Program-made: the position numbers and the translations under genes
Origin: Chondrus crispus
Taxonomy: Eukaryota; Rhodophyta; Florideophyceae; Gigartinales; Gigartinaceae
NCBI RefSeq assembly: GCF_000350225.1
Contig: NW_005179227.1
Span: 36,579-100,578, forward strand
DNA: 64,000 nucleotides
Direction: 5' to 3'
In this document: one piece after another, positions 44,040 through 53,760 of the stretch
Layout of the letters: every line of letters begins with the position of its first letter
Position numbering within the stretch: position 1 is the first letter of the stretch
Notes under the pieces: generated by a model
The model's input: the letters and a program-made list of their open reading frames with translations, nothing else
What the model was told of the DNA's origin: nothing
Database searches by the model: none

Positions 44040-44940
44040 TTGGGACGCTCCGTTGGGGCAGTGCAAAGGTTCTCAAAGAACCCCAATTTTGATTCCCGCC
44101 GTCGACCACACGTCATAGGACAGAAGATCATCGTGCGAAAGGAAAAGGCGCTAATTAGAAAAGCGTGCTCAGAAGAGTATTCAGCTCGTGACTTTGGGAA
44201 CAAGATGTACTTGTCGATTGGATTAAGGTGCGTCCAACAAATGTTAAGTTCCACGCCTCATCTGAAGTATGAAATGATGGTTAACGCCCCAATGATGACT
44301 GTGCGTCACCGCGAAAACAGACTCAAATGGATGCGTGGTTTTATTGGAAAGGGAGACATATTTTGGAATAAAATATCTTCAGCGACGAGAAGAAGTTTGA
44401 TTTTGATGGATCGGATGGATTGGCAAGCTATTGGCATGACCTTCTTCGCACAGAGCAGCGGATGTTTTCAAAAAGGCAAAATGGGGGCACTCCAGTGATG
44501 GTTTGGGGTGATATATCGCCGTATGGACTGCCTCCGTTGATTTTTTGGAATGAAAGCAAGATTGGAGAAATTGCTGTGAGACTCTTGGGCACGATAATCT
44601 CCCGTTCGCTGATGAAGTTTATACCAGGGTGTTCCAACGGGATGGTGCATCTATACACTGGTCTACATTCACGCGCAGCTGGCTTACCGAATGGGATGTG
44701 AGGACCATAGATTGGCGTGCGGAATCCTCAGACCTCAATATTATAGAAAACATATGGGGCATTATGGCTCGCCCAGTCTACGCACGCCGGAAGCAATTTG
44801 ATACAATGGCGCAACTCAAGGTGGTTATTGAAGAAGTTTGGGCAACTATCGGCGGTGAAGTTCTACGGAAGCTGTATCGTAGCGCTACTAGACGCATGAT
44901 TGCAGTAATAGATAGAAAAGGGTGCGCGACAAAGTACTAG
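44040..44940 (+). pseudogene. Tc1/mariner transposase
   Basis: Three phases join into one transposase: from 44040 a DNA-binding part; near 44383-44415 SDEKKFDFDGSDG (first Asp); TPVMVWGDIS (about 44500); QRDGASIHWS (about 44633, second Asp) and SSDLNIIENIWG (about 44730, Glu). The frame ends at TAG 44938-44940. Frame changes near 44400 and 44620 make it inactive. It would cut and paste the element by its terminal repeats at TA. Confidence 0.85.
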
Positions 44941-45344
44941 AACAACCTTTTCTTTGGTACTGTATCGATCCCTAGTATTCCTATGGATCCATATATGGTT
45001 CCACAGAGGGTTTTTGACAAAAATGAGAAAACTGGAAAAAGGCCCTATGGATCCACATATGGAACCATAGATCCTCAAAATTCCCCCTTTTCAAGATCAA
45101 TTATACAATACACTAGCACTTGTATTGAAGGTATCTCCCGTTGACCTCGAAACACATCTCGAGAGGAATTGCTGGAATGTTCAAAAACCAAAATCGGACA
45201 ACTCCACCCTGATCTACAGCCACCTCTCGACACACAAGGATTAACCTCTTTTCACATCTCAAGACATGGCTACGGTAATACCAGATGAGTCCAACGGCCT
45301 CCCGCCTAGTGCTGTTTAACGGCCAAGCACACAAAGGGGAAGAG

Positions 45345-45440
45345 GGCGAGGTCGACCACGGGGGAGTGGGCGTGGCCAGGGAGTGGACGTGGCCAGGGGC
45401 GAGGGCGGGGTCGTGGGTGTGGTCGAGGAAGGAGTAGGAC
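45345..45440 (+). other. G-rich Arg/Gly-coding tract in the piggyBac-like element
   Basis: GGGCGAGG, GGGGGAGTGGGCGTGG and GGGGCGAGGGCGGGG words follow one another upstream of the transposase region. In one frame it reads as a short Arg-Gly repeat. It may be an RG-rich N-terminus of the protein or a non-coding G-rich sequence able to form quadruplexes. ATGs such as that at about 45266 precede it. Confidence 0.4.
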
Positions 45441-45654
45441 GGTTGGACGAGGAGAAGATCCGTCATATAGATGTCGGATTGGCAGTGGGAATGGGGAGAA
45501 GCTGGTCCTCGAACACGCGCTTATTATTGAAGACGTCATCGGGGAATGAGCGCGACTATTCTGCGCATCGGCTATACAGAGAATAATCGTTGAGAGGACT
45601 GTACGAAATCTTCCTGATTCAAGAACAGGGTATTTTCTACTCCTTACGGATGAG

Positions 45655-46293
45655 GTGGTACAGACATGCCGCGCGTGGCTGAATAAACAAATCATGCTAA
45701 ACCACAGAAAGGTTCAATCTGTTTCAGTTGCAGAAATGTATCAGTACGTACCTGTCATGCTCTTTTCACATTGCTCAGGTTTTAGTTTCGACAAGACAAT
45801 TGACATGATGCCACCTGAAGGCACCAAGCCCCTCAATCTGAACTTGATACGGTTTATAAGCAATAACATATTGGCATTTTCCGCAATTGCGGATCCGGTT
45901 CAGATTGACCAGTTAACTGGACGTGGTCATGAAGATGGTATAAGTTGGATGTCGCAAAGAGATCTCACACTTCTGCTTACTCAGTTTGAGAAAATGGCTT
46001 ATAGGACGATCTGTAACATGTTTGTGTCCCCTACTCATACCTTGGCGACACTGGATGATGACTTGTATGGAACAAGGGCTTCCAATAATCAAGTTGAAAC
46101 CATCAGTAGCAGAAAGGCGGACCGAGAGGGGCACACAGCTGATGCGATTGCTGACGAATTGTTCCGCATTACCTTAATGGTGCGATTTAGGCGACGTGGT
46201 GTTTCACAAAGCAGTAATGTTTCTAGTTTACTTGATGCTGTGCTGGAAGGAAGGGGAGAACATAGTTTACATGGATTTATTGTGACAGCCGAT
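45655..46293 (+). pseudogene. DDE transposase, first part (before LTR insertion)
   Basis: Open frame of about 213 codons ending at the LTR. RFISNNILAF, LTGRGHEDGISW, LATLDDDLYGTRASNNQVETISSRKADREGHTADAIADELFRI and HGFIVTAD are seen. LDDDL is the likely first catalytic Asp, and VTAD the second, cut exactly before the RGYG that follows after the insertions. This is the fold of piggyBac-like DDE transposases. The last codons of the uninterrupted frame to 46320 are LTR sequence. Confidence 0.7.
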
Positions 46294-46898
46294 TGTAGCA
46301 TATCGCCCTCCCGGAATTAGAATAAGATTAGATTTATAACTGTAGAGCCCAAGCTCTACAGTACCTCAGTACGCGCGCACACGTGTACCCCACGTGTAAG
46401 GGGGCGCGCACACACACGTGTACGACACGTGTTCTGCCAGCCCCGACGGCTGACAGCGCTACAGTGCAGGCCGACCTGCACTACTGTAATGTTATGATAG
46501 GTTACTCTGTATATTAAATATGTGCGGACCGCCGGCGGTGGAGGAGGACAAGGACGGACTTGTCAAGGATCCTCCACCTTGGTCCGCCTACCTACTCTCA
46601 GGTACTTCCGTCCGTTTTACCTAGGAGTAGCACCGCGCGCGGGTTGAGGACGCGCGCAGCACACCCGCGAGCCGGCTCCGCCTCCGCCCGTCGGTACTGG
46701 ATCGTCACCCAGTACCGCTCCGGGGCGTCGAGGCGTAGAACCGCTCGCGCGTCCGCACGTCCTCCCCAATCCCGCTCTACCACCGCTACCTCGAGCCCGT
46801 GCTCGGTACCGTGGGTGGGCCGTGCTTCTATCTTCCCGCCGATCGGGGTCTTTCCGAACTGTCAGTACTCACCCCCCTCGTCGTTGGGGGTGCCTACA
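46294..46898 (-). repeat. LTR D of the TGTAG family inside the piggyBac-like gene
   Basis: 605 bp aligned with the reverse complement of copies A and B. It starts TGTAGCATATCG and ends GGGGTGCCTACA. Hairpins CTGTAGAGC/GCTCTACAG (46340-46361) and CGGTACTGG/CCAGTACCG (46692-46717). CCGAT before it and CCGGC after LTR F agree at three of five bases, suggesting that D and F together sit in one old target site. Confidence 0.75.
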
Positions 46899-46900
46899 AT

Positions 46901-47541
46901 TGTAGTACAATTCCGTACCACAACCCCCCGGGGAGATGATAACCGCGCGGGAGGGCGGGTGCCACTGTAACGAGCGGGCGTGCACTCGCCTGCCGCCGTG
47001 TACAGTAGTACCCCGAGGGTCCGACGTCGGACAGCCGGTAGCAGCGGGCATGGCCACGGGTAACACGTGGCACGACCGTCCGCCGGGATCGTGGCCACGG
47101 GCACACGTGTATAATCCGTACGGCGGCTAACTAGTAAGTAGTAGTTAATGGCACAAATTAAGTAATTGTGTACAGTAGCTGGTACACAGTAAGTGGCAGA
47201 TACTGTAGAGAGACAGGTGTGTTGGCGTCCCACTTAGGGGTTAAGACACCTGCCCGTCCCAATAAAAAGGAGGCAGACTCGCCTCCCTTCCCTTTACGGC
47301 TAAGTGCTAACACCGTTCCGGTTTTCCTTTTAGTCTCAGGCTTCTAACCCGTGACCGGCCGTCCGGATCTAACACCAGCGTCCGGCTGCGCGTCATCGGC
47401 CAAGTGAGCCTTCCCTCTTTTCGAGTCCATCTTTACGGTCTGCGTTCGCGCGTGGGTTACCCAGCGGCGCGCGCTCCCTTACCTCTAACCCCCCTCGGTT
47501 CCGAGTGGTCGGGACGAGGGTAGTTATACCACAATACTACA
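46901..47541 (+). repeat. LTR F, back to back with LTR D
   Basis: 641 bp with inverted ends TGTAGTACAATT and GTTATACCACAATACTACA. AATAAA (47261-47266) and a GGAGGC/GCCTCC hairpin follow each other, a plausible polyadenylation region, so its orientation is plus. Only two bases separate it from LTR D. Its sequence is otherwise unlike D; it is a different family with the same kind of ends. Confidence 0.65.
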
Positions 47542-47543
47542 CC

Positions 47544-48440
47544 GGCCGTGGCTACGGGAAACTCGAATTAATACAAGTGGTGCTTCGCCATCGTATTAGG
47601 TCAATGTTTGTTATGCCGGATCACGTGTTAAGGTGTCATCCATTTGTGGGGAAGTCCTTCTTGGATGTCATGCGAAACGAAACTGACTCACCCGCGGATA
47701 TCGAGGATGGTGAAGATTTGGGAAGTGAGCAAGAGGAACAACAACACAGTCCCGCAGTTGAAGGAGGAGTGCTTAAAGAAAACATCATTCTGCCTCAAGT
47801 TGTTGCTGACCGCCGTCGCGCATTTATAATAGATGATTCTCCGCATCAACCCCCTGCATCCTGGACCGCAAATAAGAGGCTTCGCGCCGGTAATGGGGAC
47901 TCTACGTCCCCAGCCATAAGGTCTGTTGTAACTGCGGTCGCTGAGAGGGAGAGGAGTACGGAGAAATACAGTACAGTTTTAAGGTTTCTTTTCAACGTAC
48001 CTACTGCTACGAAGGAAAAATTGAACAGCTGGGTTGCGGTCCCCAAGCATGAGGCTCTCAGATCAACGTTCTTTAATAAGAGAACTGACACAGGGCACCT
48101 TTCAAGACCATCCACCGACTCCATCGAACCCAACGAAAGAATAGAAAGACACAGTTTTAGTAGCTGGACCGTTTTGACCGCGGATCAAAGTTGCGCCGAC
48201 TGGTTTCTACTACGACAGTTTCTTATTACGGGGACAAATGTTGGGAAGAATTTAATGAGCAACAGTCATGTGAGGTTAAGCCTCGGAATTGAGCCGATAA
48301 CCTCTGATAGCGATCTGACTTTGGCAGCGATGTTGCACCTTTTTGTTGGTACATGGTTTACCTCCTCCCGGTCTACGGAGCACATGATGCGGGGTACAGC
48401 GAATGAACCGGCTGTTTTTCTGCTTTGGCACAAAAGCCTT
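47544..48440 (+). pseudogene. DDE transposase, second part, leading into a nuclease domain
   Basis: It resumes with RGYGKLELIQVVLRHRIRSMFVMPDHVLRCHPFVG, completing the block begun before the LTRs. An acidic linker (SEQEEQQHSP) and a basic stretch follow. From about 48190 the sequence changes to SCADWFLLRQFLITGTNVGKNL and HMMRGTANEPAVF (about 48385-48420), the start of a YqaJ/lambda-exonuclease-like fold with the GxxxE-type Glu. A one-base slip at about 48420-48440 moves the frame to the next piece. Confidence 0.65.
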
Positions 48441-49051
48441 TTGTGAGCGCTTTCTACGGGTGCGGAATGCTTGCTAAAAAAGGGAAGGAATGGCTGGCGT
48501 GCTCTCCTGATGGTGTTGCACTAATAAATTTAGATGAGCTCGGTTTGCAGTCTGGTAGCTCCGGAGACTCTACTACGCTGGCATCAGTTGAAATTAAGAC
48601 TAATGTTGCCGAATCTAGCCTAGACCGTCTCGTACAGAATGCGACAGAATGCGACAGTTGATGTGTTCAGTGCAGAGTTGGAGAGGGATTATTCCTAGAA
48701 CTAGTACCCCAGGAGCACGCTGGACAACTTCTCCATCAAATGATTGTGGTGGCGGTCAACTACGTGGTCTATGTGGCAGCTTCTGAATCTGGTATTCTGT
48801 TTACTGCAGTTGTGTGTTGCCGTCAGAGCATTTTGAATTCCTGCCATGAAGACCTTTCAAATGTGGCAGGTCCGCTCGTGGCTTGGGCCTATGGGCCTGA
48901 TCCACTCCCACCAGCATTTGCGAACGATTCTACTGCAGAAATTCTAACGCTCCGCTTGCCTTTTTGGGCTTTAGTGAATACTTATGTGAAGGACAATGAT
49001 GCCTTCCCCCCACTGAAGCTTTTCAAGCACAGTTCTCAAAGTGTTTATTGA
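48425..49051 (+). pseudogene. YqaJ-like PD-(D/E)XK nuclease part of the piggyBac-like gene
   Basis: In the new phase: PFVSAFYGCGMLAKKGKEWLACSPDGVALI (Asp of SPDG, about 48505), then VEIKTNVAESSL (E-x-K, about 48590), then LLHQMIVVAVNYVVYVAASESGI (about 48730-48800), which is the closing part of YqaJ domains. TGA at 48659-48661 lies in the same frame next to a tandem AATGCGACAG duplication, which probably caused it or a neighbouring slip. Glu, Asp and E-x-K of the nuclease core are all visible. Such nucleases resect DNA ends with phage recombinases; a role in transposition is inference. Confidence 0.65.
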
Positions 49052-49681
49052 AATACAAAGGGAGGGGCTGAAGGCAGTGCGCAGGCTCGTGCCATTTTAA
49101 GATCCTCGACCTCCTCCCTGAAATGAGAACAGAAGATAGTGTCCCAAACTCTGAAAACCATGACAATCAATGCATTTATTGCATGGAGGATAAATGAAAG
49201 ATGCTTATTGTTCGATAGCAAAGAAATGTTCCAAAATCTCGCAGCCTTTACGAACTCCTTAAACTCTACTCAGTCAACGGCGGATTTTATTTACGACCTC
49301 TGCCGGGAAGTCATTGTCTATGCAGAATCTGTGGGTCTAGAGTCCGAGACTGAACAGCTGCGTGAGGACAAAATTGGAGATTCTGAGAGTCGTAGGGTTT
49401 TAGATTCGGCAAAACAACGCAAGAGGAAGAGGCTTTTTTCTTTAGTAGTGAAGATGGGAAACGGTTGCGCTTATCGGCCGGGGATCACACTTTGCAGCAG
49501 AAACATACACAGCAATACGGTGCACTTTGCGGGATGCACCGTTACTCCGGACGTGACCAGGGTTGGTGAGGTCATAGAACGACGTAAACATTCGTGTAAT
49601 GTGACGTGCCCCTCTGCATGCGCATCTATCATGGGCTGCGCGAATGTTGTACAGAACTGTGGCTTTCAGGTAGCGTTTTGA
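49052..49681 (+). pseudogene. C-terminal part of the transposase-nuclease gene
   Basis: Same phase as the nuclease part, after TGA codons at 49049-49051 and about 49121. TMTINAFIAWRINERCLLFDS recalls the NAFxxWR block near the end of piggyBac-like transposases. A Cys/His-rich end (HSCNVTCPSACASIMGC) may bind zinc, as piggyBac C-termini do. Ends at 49679-49681. Confidence 0.5.
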
Positions 49682-50069
49682 AGCCCCGGAGCACCCCGAA
49701 ACCGACATCAAACTCGTCAGAAAGTGCAAATCAACAGCAGAGTATCGCAATGGATGACGAAGACACTCAAACCGGATGTGATTGAGTTCAAAACGCAATG
49801 AGGAGGATGACCATGCAGCTTGGAATAATTGGCCCGGTAATGAGAATTTCTTGTACATGTTGGGTTTTTCCATATATGAAACAATAGAAAAAGGGGTGGT
49901 TTGCAGAGGTCCAAAATGAGAAAGTTGCATAATACAAATGGAGACGGTGCCGAAGTAGAATCAACCTGGCCTTTTGGTGGATGGTTATGAGTGGTGTGAA
50001 AAATGGGTTGGCGGACGAAAGTAATAAAACTCGTGGCTATTGAGCGACTAAAGCCATTTTGAAAGGTAT
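49682..50069. other. 3' non-coding part of the piggyBac-like element
   Basis: No frame or domain supported between the gene end and the right inverted end. Confidence 0.4.
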
Positions 50070-50105
50070 GTTCCATATATGGATCCATAGGAATCAATAC
50101 TAGGG

Positions 50106-50311
50106 ATATGGCGTTTCGTGTATTTATTTGCATTTGGCACGATTTTTTTATGAATAGCAGGGCGGTGGTTTGAGCTACATCTAATCCGACTTCAGAATCG
50201 TTCGTTTCAGCACTTTTTTGAGGCGGGTGAAGAGGTGATTTTATAAAATCTGGTTGCGATGCGGAAATACCGGCGGGACGGAGGGTGTATTTATTTGCGT
50301 TTCGCGCACTG
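50106..50311. repeat. Right terminal inverted repeat of the Tc1/mariner element
   Basis: Pairs with 43615-43818. It starts directly after the GGG of the inner element and ends ...GCGCACTG before TA. Confidence 0.88.
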
Positions 50312-50760
50312 TATGACAGTATCCGTGGTCTACGGTCTTTTGGCGATGGGTTATTTGATGAGAATTTTTCTTACGTACCCCTTTTATTTTGAAAAATTTC
50401 TTGCGTACCCCTTTCTTCACCTCACTTCCGACCGACTTTCCGGTTGAGGTAAATTTACACAGTGTCTGGGCTTCGCAAGTCGTAGCGTAGTGCCCAACCT
50501 GACCACATGCAGCGCATCGCGACTTTCGTTGGGGCGCTGCGACCCCACTGTCCACAAGCCGTTGTTTGCCCTGCGGTCTGGTTGGGCGTTCACGATATAC
50601 AGTATGAGCAATCCTGGGGGGGCACTGTATAGGCAGGCCCCCAGAGTCTGATTTTTTACCTTGTGAGATCGGCCCACGGTGGGGCACATGGTCAAGGATG
50701 CCATCAAGATGCTGTGCTTGTCAGGGAACATGCTCCCTTTGATCAAACTCATTTTTGCGA
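50312..50760 (-). pseudogene. Zinc-knuckle protein fragment (Mutator-like or gag)
   Basis: A minus-strand frame reads a basic stretch and then CAACGQVGHYATTC (about 50500), a perfect CX2CX4HX4C knuckle, preceded by QRLVDSGVAAPQRKSR. Such single knuckles end Mutator-like transposases or sit in gag proteins. The rest is too short or broken to decide. The frame runs into the Tc1 element, and before that insertion it may have continued into what is now about 43580-43612. Confidence 0.4.
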
Positions 50761-51566
50761 CGCCCTCTTTACCTCCTCACGTATTCAATCTAGCTCTTCT
50801 AAGAAATGGGACTCATAAAAAGGGTATGTAAGGAGAATTCCAAAATAAAAGGGGCGTAAGAAAAAGTCTATTATTTTAATTGTTAAAATATTACCGCGCC
50901 TCTGGTGCTATGGCCAACAAGGATCGAGTCAGAATATGAGGGTTTCTCATGCAACACGGGCACGCGGGCGAGAGAGATGTTGGCAACGAGCTGGCGGGAG
51001 CTGGCGGGTTTGGTTTGGCCGCGGTCATGCCATGGTCTATGGGGCGCGCGGTGCTGCAGCCCAATGAAATAATTGATTTTGGGTTTTTTTTTAGTGAGTG
51101 GTTGGTGGCGAGTGTTGCTGGGGGGGTAGGCGGTCTGAAAGGGGGAGTTTGGTGGGGTGTATGCTGCTTGTGGTGTAGCACTGTGGTGGTGCACAATATT
51201 GGGCATACAGTACAGGTGATCCGGGCCTGGTTGCCAAATGTGGGGTACAATTTTTCGGAAATCCCAATGATTGCACACGTGTGTGCGTTTGAGCTCAAGG
51301 TGCAGAGTGTGTCGAGGTCGGCTCATATCTTACCCTAAGGGTACTCTGTGCGCAGTTTGTCTTTTGCGTCCAACCGTGCTGACACTACATTCCAATTCGT
51401 GCAATTCGTTTATCTGCTTCCAGAGTCCACTACCAAGGGTACTGCATCTCTATTCCTATTCTCACCGTCGCGCAGAAGCTCCACCTCAAACGTACACCGT
51501 TAGTACGGCTTGTTTTTCGTCGCTTCTCGCCATGCATCAAATGCACCACTGGTTCTACATCTCCCT
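50761..51566. other. Intergenic DNA 3' of the CotH gene
   Basis: No gene supported. The words AAAAGGGGCGTAAGAAAAAG (about 50848) and AAAAGGGTATGTAAG (about 50816) are complementary to TTTCTTACGTACCCCTTTT and TTTCTTGCGTACCCCTTTC (about 50368-50412), an imperfect inverted pair about 450 bp apart. Between about 50883 and 51338 overlapping frames on both strands look like chance. Confidence 0.35.
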
Positions 51567-53258
51567 CTAATCCAGCTGCGACCCGATGGGATGCCTGCGG
51601 TCATCGGCGTGGTCCTTGATGTCCTCAAAGTCCCGATGATTGCACGTCTCCCCCCAGTTTTGCTGCCATCCTGCACTAGCAACCGCCTTTTTGGTATCCT
51701 CGATCGCCTTTGAAACGCGCTCCTTCAGCTCTTCAACCGTCTCATCGTACTCCTTCTTGCTGTAGTACCCGGCGAGCATGTCCCTTAGAACCTGGTCGTA
51801 CACGGCCCTGACTTTCTTGTTATTCTCTCCGTACACGACGTCAAACAGCTTGGCCTTGCACTGGTCCTTCTTGGCCGGCTGGTAGATGTAGTTGGAGAAC
51901 CAGTTCTTGTACGGGTTGCGCACGTCGCTCGACTCGCCATACTTGTCCCACAGAGTGTTGTCCAAGTCCCACGTGATCATGTACCATTTGGCCTCCTTCT
52001 TGTCCTCCCCTTCGCGCCCGGGCGTGGTGTCCGGGACGGGCTGCATCTGGTCGTCCAGGACGTCGCGCTTCCAGTACATCATGAAGTCGTTGTTGCGGTT
52101 GGCGGCCAGGCTGTCCCAGTGCGTGCACAGCAGGGCCGCGGCGAGGTAGCCGTTGACGCTGTCCATGTCCAAGGTCTCGCGGATCTGGTCCTCGGAAGGG
52201 TTCGAGGCGAGCAGGTCGATGAGATGTCCCATCTTCTCGTCGCCCTTGGCGAAATCGTCTTCGTCCTTGGCATTCTTCCCCTTGGCCAGCTCGAGCTTCC
52301 AGCCCACGCGCGTGTACTCTTCCTTGGTGAAATGAGCGCGGCCCTTGTCGGCCTGGAAGAGGTAGCACTTGATTTTCTCGTTTGGGAAGCGCTCAAAGCG
52401 GGTCTTCAAAAAGGTCTTGTCGATGTTCTCCGTGATGACATAGAGTCCCTTGGGATCGTACAGGTAGTCGCCGTACTTGACGCGATAGCCAGGGTTGTTG
52501 GGGTCGTACCCTTCCTCGACCCTGCGGCCGTTAGTAACGTAGAGGGTACCAAAGGCGGCGCGATAGACGAGTCCGCCGCGGGTGCGCCACGGGCGCTGCG
52601 GGTCTTCGTCGCCCGTGAAGGCCTCGCGGAAGACCTTGCCGGAGAGCATCTCGCGGATGCGTGCGGGGTCGTTCTGGCTGGCCCTGACGGAGAAGCCTTG
52701 CTCGCCGAGGAAGCGTCTGTCGTCGTTGTCGGGGTCGAGTTCGACGTCTGCGATGGCGCCGTCCTGCCACTTGAAGACTTTTGTGGCGTCGAACTTGAAC
52801 TTGAACTGGCGCTTGACGTTGGCGGCGGAGGTGTTGCCGCGGACCTTGATGCCGACGTTGGATATAGCATAGTCGTCCAGCAGGAACTCGTCGACCAGGC
52901 CGTAGCCCGAGTCGACGTCCTCCGCGCCGTCCTTCAGGACCTTGTCAAAGACGGCCTGGTGCAGGCGGATGCGCACGTGGTGGTGCTCGCGGTTGAACAG
53001 CTCCTTCGAGGTGACGTCGAAGATGTCCGCGCCCGACATGTCCGGCACGTCCGGGCGCTGGATGAAGATCGGGTCGAACGGCGCCGCGCCCTTCGGCGCG
53101 GCGTCCGTGGCGGGGGCTGGGGAGGGGGCTGTGTCTGGGGCGGGGGCTGTGTCTGTGTCTGGGGTTGGGGCTGGGGCGGGCGCGTCCGCAGCGGGGGCGG
53201 CGGTCGGGTCTGCGGGGGCGGTGGTTGCAGGGGCGGTGGCGCCCGTGCTGGTGACCAT
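51567..53258 (-). CDS. CotH-family kinase-like protein
   Basis: 563 codons from ATG 53258 to TAG 51567-51569, with no intron visible. Residues 7-60 are an Ala/Pro/Thr/Asp-rich low-complexity region; the CotH fold follows: VGIKVRGNTS (135-144) with KRQFKFKF, GLYVITENIDKTFL (271-284), the SLAANRNNDFMMYWK block (383-397), and the acidic MITWDLDNT (427-435) resembling the metal site. CotH proteins are atypical protein kinases (spore coat in bacteria, cell-surface in fungi and algae). No signal peptide is seen at this start, but the ATG stands two bases from a run of N, so the true N-terminus may be missing. GC-rich codon use differs from the neighbouring transposons. I take it as a host gene. Confidence 0.85.
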   Translation of the reverse strand: MVTSTGATAPATTAPADPTAAPAADAPAPAPTPDTDTAPAPDTAPSPAPATDAAPKGAAPFDPIFIQRPDVPDMSGADIFDVTSKELFNREHHHVRIRLHQAVFDKVLKDGAEDVDSGYGLVDEFLLDDYAISNVGIKVRGNTSAANVKRQFKFKFDATKVFKWQDGAIADVELDPDNDDRRFLGEQGFSVRASQNDPARIREMLSGKVFREAFTGDEDPQRPWRTRGGLVYRAAFGTLYVTNGRRVEEGYDPNNPGYRVKYGDYLYDPKGLYVITENIDKTFLKTRFERFPNEKIKCYLFQADKGRAHFTKEEYTRVGWKLELAKGKNAKDEDDFAKGDEKMGHLIDLLASNPSEDQIRETLDMDSVNGYLAAALLCTHWDSLAANRNNDFMMYWKRDVLDDQMQPVPDTTPGREGEDKKEAKWYMITWDLDNTLWDKYGESSDVRNPYKNWFSNYIYQPAKKDQCKAKLFDVVYGENNKKVRAVYDQVLRDMLAGYYSKKEYDETVEELKERVSKAIEDTKKAVASAGWQQNWGETCNHRDFEDIKDHADDRRHPIGSQLD

Positions 53259-53260
53259 GT

Positions 53261-53300
53261 NNNNNNNNNNNNNNNNNNNNNNNNNNNNNNNNNNNNNNNN
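53261..53300. other. Assembly gap (40 N)
   Basis: Forty N directly upstream of the CotH start codon. The real length is unknown. Confidence 1.
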
Positions 53301-53760
53301 GTGTGTGGCTTTATACTGTACAGGGGGGCGGGTGAAGCGGAAGCAGTTTGAGGCGGTGCTGGAAGGCGGGCGAGGTTGCGTCTGGAGTGCTGCGGGGGCG
53401 TGTGCGGTGGGGGGATGGGGGATGATGCGCGGCGGGCGGTGGATGCGCGGGCGAGTGTCAAGCGAAGCGCGGGTGCGGGGGGCGCGGCAGATCTGGGTGC
53501 GGGCGGCGCGAATCGGGGGGCGGTGACGCGAGGCGAGCGCAGGGCGATGGATGCAAGGCGCGCCCGCGGATGGCGGGGCGCGCGGCACGGCGCGGAGAGC
53601 GGAGCGCAGCGCGCGTGCTTCGGTTTTCGTTCCGTTTCTCGTGGCGCGCCCGGATTGGGCGCGGCCTGCGGAAATATCGGCGGCGCGCGGAGATTCGGGC
53701 GCGGGCGCGCGGCGCGCCGCCGCTTCGCGTCGACAGCCGCCCCAACGGTGAATCAAATGT
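53301..53760. promoter_or_regulatory. GC-rich region upstream of the CotH gene
   Basis: Very GC-rich and CpG-rich DNA without repeats of the transposon families. It is probably the 5' leader and promoter of the minus-strand CotH gene. The open frames through it are a by-product of base composition. No clear TATA box near the gap. Confidence 0.4.

Larger units (their letters stand above)
44970..50105 (+). mobile_element. piggyBac-like element with transposase plus YqaJ-type nuclease
   Basis: The ends are inverted: CCCTAGTATT then CCTATGGATCCATATATGG on the left, and the complement with three extra bases on the right (50073-50105). CCCTAG ends are usual for piggyBac-like elements, but the flanks show at most a 2-bp AT duplication and not TTAA, so family membership is open. 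A second inner copy of the GGATCCA-CATATGGAACC word (about 45047-45070) faces the first. It carries one long gene (45655-49681), split by LTRs D and F. Confidence 0.7.
43615..50311 (+). mobile_element. Tc1/mariner element with ~205-bp inverted repeats
   Basis: The terminal inverted repeats 43615-43818 and 50106-50311 pair over about 205 bp (outer end CAGTGCGCGAAACGC) and are flanked by TA on both sides (43613-43614, 50312-50313), the target of this superfamily. A plus-strand DD34E transposase lies inside. The 5136-bp piggyBac-like element at 44970-50105 has inserted at the inner edge of the right repeat; without it this element is about 1.56 kb, normal for Tc1/mariner. Confidence 0.9.

Noticed and set aside
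52119..53351. 410-codon plus-strand ORF opposite the CotH gene
   Set aside because: It is the complement of a GC-rich coding region and crosses the N gap; its composition is a shadow of CotH codon use.
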